A DNA stretch of 12,123 bases, taken from Rhodospirillales bacterium. Its GTDB lineage: Bacteria > Pseudomonadota > Alphaproteobacteria > Rhodospirillales > 2-02-FULL-58-16. Numbering within the stretch: position 1 is the first letter of the stretch; every line of letters starts with the position of its first letter. The position numbers and the translations under genes are program-made. Below, piece after piece: positions 8,031-12,123 of the stretch. The stretch spans positions 1-12,123 of the forward strand of contig JAJFIG010000543.1 of the NCBI GenBank assembly GCA_021775195.1, read 5' to 3'. Under the pieces are notes generated by a model. It saw only the letters and a list, made by a program, of their open reading frames with translations. It was not told the DNA's origin and did no database searches.

Positions 8031-9302
8031 CTAAACGCCGCGCACCGCCTGGATTGCCTTCAGGGCCGCCGCAGTCGCCGACTGCACCGACATCGAGACG
8101 TCGAGTGGGCCGCCCGCGACGCCGGCCGCGATCATGCCGCCGTCGACGCCGTCGTCGGGCACGATGAAGCCGTATTCGTCCTGGATCAGTTCCACCGGCG
8201 GCCGGTAATCGGCGGCGGCCGTCGGCTCCATGCCCGTCGCCAGCACTACCAGGTCGTAGGGTGTCTCGTAGATCTCCCGGCTCAGAGTGTGCTCGCCCCG
8301 GATCACCGGGCGGCCGTCGTCGCCGATCTCGATGTGGCCGGGTTTCGATTTGATGAAGTGGACCTGGGGGTCGGCTTTGAGCCGGTTGTAGAAGGCTTCC
8401 AGTTTGTCGTGGGCGCGGATATCGATGTAGTAGATGTCGGCCTCCGCGTCCGCGTATTGCTCGCGCAGGTAGGCCGCGTGCTTCAACGAACCCAGGCAGC
8501 AGATGCGCGAACAATAGGGCAGGTGATTGACGTCTCGCGACCCGGCGCATTGGATCAGGGCGACCCGCTTCGCCGGCTCGCCGTCTGACGGCCTGAGGAT
8601 GCGCCCGCCCGTCGGGCCGTCGTGGGCGGCCAAGCGCTCCATCTCGACGTTGGAGATAATATCCGGGCTTAGGTCGTAGGCGTAGGCCGTGATCTTGGCC
8701 GCGTCGTAAGGTTTCCAGCCCGTCGCCCAGATGATGGCACCGACCTTGATTTCGAAGGTTTCCGGTTTTTCGTCCAGGTCGATCGCCCCATATTTGCACG
8801 CCGCCTTCATCTTCTCGCCCTCGCCGTTGGCGGCGGCCTCGGGGGCGATCACGTAGCGCATGGGAAAGGCATGCTCGTGGGGAAGATGGGCCGCCCTGGT
8901 CCGGTCGAGCCCGTAGTTGAAAGGGTTCGGTACCTCCATCTCGGTCGCCCGCGCGCAATCGCCGCAGGCGGTGCACTTGGCGTTGACGTGGCGCGGCTGG
9001 GTCTCGACGGTGACGGTGAAGTTGCCGCGCTGTCCGGAAACGGCGGCCACCGTCGCCATGGTTATGACCTTGATCTGCGAGTTCTTCTTGATCCGTTGGT
9101 AATTGATTTCGAGGCCGCAGGTCGGATGGCATAGCTTGGGAAAATAGCGGGCGAATCGGGTGACCCGGCCGCCGAGGCTGGGGTCCCGCTCGAGCAGGAT
9201 GACGTCGTACCCGGTTTCCGCCACTTCGACGGCGGCCGTGATTCCGGCGATGCCGCCGCCGACGACCAGGATGGTTTGGCTTTCGGGTCCCGTGTTCGCC
9301 AT
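8031..9302 (-). CDS. qmoA: Quinone-modifying oxidoreductase subunit QmoA (HdrA-like flavoprotein)
   Basis: HdrA-like flavoprotein of 423 residues, first gene of the qmo/hdr operon and a partner of QmoB. A FAD-binding motif VVGGGIAG lies at 13-20, with ERDPSLGGRVTRF after it. The cysteines of CHPTC (C58, C62), CTACGDC (C110, C113, C116) and QCAGSRDVNHLPYCSRICC (C252, C264, C268, C269) are present. No ferredoxin or MvhD domain is appended, which distinguishes QmoA from QmoB and from full-length methanogen HdrA. The length agrees with known QmoA proteins (about 400 residues). The ATG at 9302 has GGAGGG at 9315-9320, a rather long spacing of about 12 bases. The motif around C252-C269 is nearly repeated in QmoB (302-319), as expected for paralogues. 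A promoter must lie in 9303-9550, but no clear hexamers are seen. Confidence 0.93.
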   Translation of the reverse strand: MANTGPESQTILVVGGGIAGITAAVEVAETGYDVILLERDPSLGGRVTRFARYFPKLCHPTCGLEINYQRIKKNSQIKVITMATVAAVSGQRGNFTVTVETQPRHVNAKCTACGDCARATEMEVPNPFNYGLDRTRAAHLPHEHAFPMRYVIAPEAAANGEGEKMKAACKYGAIDLDEKPETFEIKVGAIIWATGWKPYDAAKITAYAYDLSPDIISNVEMERLAAHDGPTGGRILRPSDGEPAKRVALIQCAGSRDVNHLPYCSRICCLGSLKHAAYLREQYADAEADIYYIDIRAHDKLEAFYNRLKADPQVHFIKSKPGHIEIGDDGRPVIRGEHTLSREIYETPYDLVVLATGMEPTAAADYRPPVELIQDEYGFIVPDDGVDGGMIAAGVAGGPLDVSMSVQSATAAALKAIQAVRGV

Positions 9303-9550
9303 ATTGTCTTGCGTCCCTCCCGCGCCACAACCCTATAGGTAGGCAGCCGGTCCCCTCAGACAAGCAGTTCGTTCCCCTCGGTGGTTGCGCCATTGATCGC
9401 ACACCGGCGCCGACCATGACAATACCGGAAACGTCCGCCGCGATGTCCGGGGCGGCGGGGACGCGGCCTTGAAATCCGCTGGCCGGGAATCGATATGTGA
9501 TCTCTACGGCCGAAACGGTGACGGCGGAAATCACCACCGGAGGAACGGGG
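9303..9550. other. Divergent intergenic region between qmoA and the ankyrin gene
   Basis: About 250 bp without a supported gene; it should hold the promoter of the qmo operon (-) and perhaps one for the ankyrin gene (+). The only structures seen are an 8-bp palindrome CCTATAGG at 9332-9339 and a GC-rich bulged hairpin, CGTCCGCCGC at 9432-9441 pairing with 9452-9463. TTGTCT on the minus strand (9363-9358) could be a -35, but no good -10 sits at the right distance. No promoter is called. Confidence 0.5.
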
Positions 9551-10072
9551 ATGGCTGAGCAGCGCCGGTATTTCGTCCGCGCCCCGGATGGAGGGGCGAT
9601 TGCCGGATACGATAATCTGGAAACCGCCGAGTACGTCGCCTGCCAATACGGCGACGGCGCCCATCTCGTCGACACCCTGGCCGAGGCCTACCATCCCATG
9701 GCCCAGGAAGTGAAGGACGGCAAGCTCGCCTTCCTGCCCTTCGGCGGCTGGGACACGGGCCGGTTCGGTGTCGACAGGGACCTGATACTGGGGATCAAGA
9801 AGGGCCACGTCGCCATCGTTCATGCCTTTCTCGCCAAGGGTGCCAACGCCAACGCCCGGGACGATAACGGCGCTCCCGCCGTCCTTTGGGCCGTCGCCAG
9901 CGGCCGCCCCGGGATTCTCCGCCTGCTACTCGCCCACGGCGCCGACGCGGCCGCCCGCGACGCCGACGGAACCAGTGCTCTCGACCTGGCGCAACGCCGC
10001 GCCGCCGCCGCCATGATGGAAATTCTCGACGCGGCCGGCGGACCCGATCGAACCGCCGGCCCCGATACCTGA
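9551..10072 (+). CDS. Small ankyrin-repeat protein, function unknown
   Basis: Cytoplasmic-looking protein of 173 residues, with no signal peptide or membrane segment. Residues 73-163 hold about three ankyrin repeats: one with GHVAIVHAFLAKGANANARDD, one with GRPGILRLLLAHGADAAARD, and a degenerate last one. Ankyrin repeats bind protein partners. The first 72 residues (RRYFVRAPDGGAIAGYDNLE and on) are not recognised; the segment is aromatic-rich with alternating glycines. The start is taken as ATG 9551 because GGAGGA lies 7 bases upstream (9539-9544); an in-frame GTG at 9497 lacks a ribosome-binding site. It sits between the divergent qmo and apr operons and points the same way as aprBA. A role in assembling or regulating the APS reductase system is therefore conceivable, but this rests on position alone. 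Confidence 0.8.
   Translation: MAEQRRYFVRAPDGGAIAGYDNLETAEYVACQYGDGAHLVDTLAEAYHPMAQEVKDGKLAFLPFGGWDTGRFGVDRDLILGIKKGHVAIVHAFLAKGANANARDDNGAPAVLWAVASGRPGILRLLLAHGADAAARDADGTSALDLAQRRAAAAMMEILDAAGGPDRTAGPDT
10033..10061 (+). terminator. Strong hairpin at the end of the ankyrin gene, possible terminator
   Basis: Perfect 9-bp GC stem: GGCCGGCGG (10033-10041) with CCGCCGGCC (10053-10061) and an 11-nt loop. It covers the last codons before the stop at 10070-10072. The sequence after it (GATTATTT, 10071-10078) is only mildly T-rich, so intrinsic termination is uncertain. It would insulate the ankyrin gene from aprBA. Confidence 0.4.
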
Positions 10073-10095
10073 TTATTTGCGGATTTCGTCGGTAT

Positions 10096-10106
10096 TTGGC
10101 CGCCAA
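10096..10106 (+). promoter_or_regulatory. Palindrome TTGGCCGCCAA upstream of aprBA, candidate regulator site
   Basis: The 11-bp palindrome TTGGC-C-GCCAA lies 5 bp upstream of the TTGACT box at 10112. Its GGCCGCCAA part recurs at 10200-10208 and, inverted and imperfect, at 10176-10186. The position directly before a -35 box would suit an activator. The binding protein is unknown, and GC-rich palindromes also arise by chance. Confidence 0.3.
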
Positions 10107-10111
10107 CGCCT

Positions 10112-10156
10112 TTGACTGGCGTGCCTCCGTGTTGTATTCAATAACCTTAATATAAT
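10112..10156 (+). promoter_or_regulatory. Probable aprBA promoter region
   Basis: Two overlapping solutions are visible. TTGACT (10112-10117) with TATTCA (10135-10140) at 17 bp spacing has a good -35 but a poor -10. A perfect TATAAT at 10151-10156 lacks a recognisable -35 at 16-18 bp, as in activator-dependent promoters. The stretch from 10131 to 10160 is clearly AT-rich against its surroundings. Either choice leaves an untranslated leader of roughly 175-190 bases before aprB. Confidence 0.45.
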
Positions 10157-10175
10157 GAACCCCATCGTTCGTTCC

Positions 10176-10306
10176 TTGGCGGGGCCGGGAAGGATTTTCG
10201 GCCGCCAATACCTACGTGGGGCCAATGGTCGGAAAAGCGTTGGGCCAAGAAGCTTTCCAACATTGACGCGCCATGAACCGGGGATGTTTCATAGGGCGCC
10301 CCGGTT
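10176..10306 (+). promoter_or_regulatory. Structured 5' leader of aprBA with three hairpins
   Basis: Three successive stem-loops can be drawn in the sense strand. Stem 1 pairs TTGGCGG (10176-10182) and CCG (10185-10187) with CGGCCGCCAA (10199-10208). Stem 2 pairs GGAAAAGC (10231-10238) with GCTTTCC (10252-10258), with one bulged A. Stem 3 pairs AACCGGGG (10276-10283) with CCCCGGTT (10299-10306) and ends 18 bases before the aprB ribosome-binding site. No known riboswitch class is recognised. The leader may stabilise the message or modulate translation. Confidence 0.4.
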
Positions 10307-10336
10307 GACGCCAGGGCCGTAACAGGGAGGAGAATC

Positions 10337-10759
10337 ATGCCGACTTTCGTCCATACGGACAAATGCGACGGCTGCAAGGGCGGCGAGGTCACCGCCTGCA
10401 TGTACATTTGTCCGCATGATCTCATGAAGCTCGACACCGAGCGCATGAAGGCTTTCAACCAGGAGCCCGAGCAATGCTGGGAATGCCAGTGCTGCGTCAA
10501 GGCGTGCCCGCAACAGGCCATCGAAGTGCGCTCGTTCCAGGATTGGGTGCCCATGGGCGGCGCCGCCATTCCCATGCTCACCGACACCGCCATCATGTGG
10601 ACGATCAAGTTCCGCGATGGGGAAGTGAAGCGCTTCAAGTTTCCGGTGCGGACGACGCCCGTCGGGTCCATCGACCCCTACGGCAACAAGCCCGAGCCCG
10701 GCGACATCAACGACCAGCGCCTGTTCACGGAAGCCGGCGTCGACCTTCCGGTCATTTAG
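10337..10759 (+). CDS. aprB: Adenylylsulfate reductase beta subunit
   Basis: Iron-sulfur subunit of dissimilatory APS reductase, 140 residues. It passes electrons between the AprA flavin and the external partner, here presumably QmoAB. Two [4Fe-4S] clusters are bound by the ferredoxin-like N-terminus: C10, C13, C21, C25 (CDGCKGGEVTACMYICP) and C47, C50, C53, C57 (CWECQCCVKACP). The extra residues between C13 and C21 and the adjacent cysteines C52-C53 are characteristic of AprB. The C-terminal part (from about 70) is the strand-rich tail that wraps around AprA, with DWVPMGG and IDPYGNK. The ATG has a good ribosome-binding site, GGAGGA at 10326-10331. It precedes aprA in the usual order, with an unusually long gap of 114 bp. 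The cytoplasmic enzyme works reversibly: APS plus two electrons gives AMP and sulfite. Confidence 0.96.
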   Translation: MPTFVHTDKCDGCKGGEVTACMYICPHDLMKLDTERMKAFNQEPEQCWECQCCVKACPQQAIEVRSFQDWVPMGGAAIPMLTDTAIMWTIKFRDGEVKRFKFPVRTTPVGSIDPYGNKPEPGDINDQRLFTEAGVDLPVI

Positions 10760-10838
10760 GTCTTTTCGGAGTCTTTGCCAGACGGGGGCGACCCGCAACC
10801 CGGCCCGCTGGTATTCCAAGGGTAATGCCCACCAAGAC

Positions 10839-10856
10839 GGCGGAAGATCATCCGCC
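10839..10856 (+). promoter_or_regulatory. Hairpin between aprB and aprA
   Basis: A perfect 6-bp stem, GGCGGA (10839-10844) and TCCGCC (10851-10856), with loop AGATCA sits two bases before the aprA ribosome-binding site (10859-10864). It could tune aprA translation or mark a processing site in the 114-bp aprB-aprA gap. It is not followed by a T run, so it is not a terminator. Confidence 0.35.
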
Positions 10857-10873
10857 CAGGGAGGATGAGCGAG

Positions 10874-12123
10874 ATGAGCGAAGCAACCTTCGGCAATCCT
10901 GAAATCGTCGAGATCGAAACCGACATCCTGATCGTCGGCGGCGGCATGGCCGCCTGCGGCGCCGCCTACGAGGGACCACGATGGGCCGGTGACGACGTCA
11001 AGATCCTTATGGTCGACAAGGCGGCGTTGGACCGCTCGGGGGCGGTGGCGCAGGGACTGTCCGCCATCAACACCTACCTCGGGGAGAACTCGCCGGAAGA
11101 CTATTGCCGCATGGTGTCCGCCGACCTGATGGGGATTACCCGCGACGACCTCGTCTTCGACGTCGGCCGCCATGTCGACGCCACCGTGGACCTGTTCGAG
11201 GAATGGGGACTACCCATTTGGAAGGACAAGGAGACCGAGGGTGTCGCCCTCAAGGACGGTGGCAAGCCCGTCCGCTCCGGCAAATGGCAGATCATGATCA
11301 ACGGCGAGGGTTACAAGCCCATCGTCGCCGAGGCCGCCAAGAAGGCCCTTGGAATCGAAAATATCCACGAACGCATATTCATCGTCAAACTGCTGCTCGA
11401 CGCCAACGAACCGAACACCATCGCCGGCGCGGTCGGCTTCTCGGTGCGCGAACACAAGCTCTATGTGTTCCGCGCCAAGGCCGTCATGATTGCCTGTGGC
11501 GGCGCCGTGAACGTCTTCCGTCCCCGCTCCACCGGTGAGGGCATGGGCCGCACCTGGTACCCGGTATGGAACGCCGGCTCCACTTACGCCATGGCGGCCG
11601 AGGCGGGCGCCGAGCTCACCATGATGGAGAACCGCTTTGTGCCCTGTCGTTTCAAGGACGGCTACGGCCCGGTGGGTGCCTGGTTCCTGCTCTTCAAGTC
11701 ACAGGCGGTCAACGGCTTCGGCGAGAACTACATGGTCAAGAACGCGGACATGCTGAAGGACTTCGCGCCCTACGACACCGCCACCGTCGTTCCCACCTGT
11801 TTGCGCAACCACGCCATGCTTAAGGAGATGAAGGACGGCCGCGGCCCGATCATGATGGACACGCCCACCGCCATGGCCAAGCTGTCCGAGACCATGACGC
11901 CACAGGAGACCAAGCATCTCGAAGCCGAAGCCTGGGAGGACTTCCTCGACATGTGCATCGGCCAGGCGGGTGTCTGGGCCGGCATGAACATCCGCCCGGA
12001 GGAAACGGCTTCCGAACTGATGCCCACCGAACCCTATCTCCTGGGGTCTCATTCCGGTTGTTGCGGCATCTGGGTTTCCGGTCCCGAGGATATCGCGCCT
12101 GCCGAGTGGCAATGGGGCTACAA
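10874..12123 (+). CDS. aprA: Adenylylsulfate reductase alpha subunit (3'-partial)
   Basis: Catalytic FAD subunit of dissimilatory APS reductase. The first 416 residues are in the window, against about 620-670 for the full protein; the frame stays open to the edge. The FAD-binding motif ILIVGGGMAACGAAYE is at 18-33, followed by RSGAVAQGLSAINTYLG (54-70). The active-site region MENRFVPCRFKDGYGPVGAW (251-270) holds the substrate-binding arginine region. TWYPVWNAGS (227-236) and GSHSGCCGIWVSGP (391-404) supply the flavin-stacking tryptophan and the histidine known from AprA structures. The ATG at 10874 is preferred because GGAGG (10860-10864) is 9 bases upstream; the in-frame ATG at 10865 directly abuts that site. 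The sequence resembles the sulfate-reducer-like type (lineage II in sulfur oxidisers), which is usually paired with Qmo rather than AprM. Position 258 is Cys where Ala is usual in the proteins I recall. Confidence 0.96.
   Translation, partial: MSEATFGNPEIVEIETDILIVGGGMAACGAAYEGPRWAGDDVKILMVDKAALDRSGAVAQGLSAINTYLGENSPEDYCRMVSADLMGITRDDLVFDVGRHVDATVDLFEEWGLPIWKDKETEGVALKDGGKPVRSGKWQIMINGEGYKPIVAEAAKKALGIENIHERIFIVKLLLDANEPNTIAGAVGFSVREHKLYVFRAKAVMIACGGAVNVFRPRSTGEGMGRTWYPVWNAGSTYAMAAEAGAELTMMENRFVPCRFKDGYGPVGAWFLLFKSQAVNGFGENYMVKNADMLKDFAPYDTATVVPTCLRNHAMLKEMKDGRGPIMMDTPTAMAKLSETMTPQETKHLEAEAWEDFLDMCIGQAGVWAGMNIRPEETASELMPTEPYLLGSHSGCCGIWVSGPEDIAPAEWQWGY

Noticed and set aside
5155..8034. Stop-free plus-strand frame of 959 codons opposite hdrC and qmoB
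   Set aside because: It is antisense to well-supported qmoB/hdrC with all cysteine motifs. Its protein is rich in Arg, His, Asp, Val and Gly without recognisable domains, as expected from third-position GC bias.
8011..9675. Upstream extension of the qmoB frame to 9675 (1329 codons)
   Set aside because: The extension overlaps qmoA in another frame, is Arg/Pro/Gly-rich and has no motif. The GTG at 8010 with its own ribosome-binding site gives the normal QmoB N-terminus.
9356..9823. Minus-strand frame of 155 codons across the qmoA-ankyrin region
   Set aside because: Antisense to the ankyrin gene; low-complexity composition, no motif, no convincing ribosome-binding site.
10273..10308. Mini-ORF of 11 codons (MNRGCFIGRPG) in the aprBA leader overlapping stem 3
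   Set aside because: Tempting as a leader peptide, but it lacks a ribosome-binding site. Such short frames are expected by chance.
1..12123. CRISPR arrays, tRNA/rRNA genes, insertion sequences, attachment sites
   Set aside because: No regularly spaced repeats, no tRNA-like arms or CCA-ended cloverleaf, no transposase motifs and no flanking terminal repeats were seen on reading either strand.

Overview
The window is GC-rich (apart from short AT-rich promoter patches), densely coded and bacterial. It carries most of a dissimilatory adenylylsulfate (APS) reductase locus: aprB, a 3'-truncated aprA, and an electron-transfer operon qmoA-qmoB-hdrC-hdrB. Next to it is a signalling pair: a transporter-coupled histidine kinase and an Xre/ScfR-type transcription factor. 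The combination suggests a proteobacterium, quite possibly an alphaproteobacterial sulfur oxidiser running the reverse sulfite/APS pathway. No dsr or sat gene is visible, so a sulfate reducer cannot be excluded. The taxonomic guess is an inference from gene content and base composition only.

Layout. Positions 1-2360 (+): 3' part of a CbrA-like sensor kinase with a sodium/solute-symporter membrane domain, a STAC domain, and HisKA plus HATPase. Its 5' end lies outside the window. Positions 2361-2515: AT-rich promoter patch and nested palindromes just before the next start codon. Positions 2516-4141 (+): a 541-residue HTH_Xre/ScfR-type regulator with an additional HisKA-like phosphoacceptor domain that closely resembles the HisKA of the adjacent kinase. 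Positions 9302-4163 (-): a tight four-gene operon qmoA, qmoB, hdrC, hdrB, converging on the regulator with 21 bp between them. Positions 9303-9550: divergent intergenic region. Positions 9551-10072 (+): small ankyrin-repeat protein of unknown role. Positions 10073-10336: likely aprBA promoter and a structured leader. Positions 10337-10759 and 10874 to the end (+): aprB and aprA.

How the parts work together. AprBA interconverts APS and AMP plus sulfite at a FAD site in AprA, and the two [4Fe-4S] clusters of AprB carry the electrons. The Qmo/Hdr flavo-iron-sulfur proteins are the expected electron partner. The usual membrane subunit QmoC is absent and is replaced by soluble HdrC and HdrB, so the route to the quinone pool or another carrier is open. 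The kinase/regulator pair probably senses a carboxylate or another carbon source. It may or may not control the sulfur genes.

The most unusual item is the pair at 1-4141. A DNA-binding regulator seems to have acquired a copy of the phosphoacceptor dimerisation domain of the membrane kinase next door. This suggests direct kinase-to-transcription-factor signalling without a response regulator.
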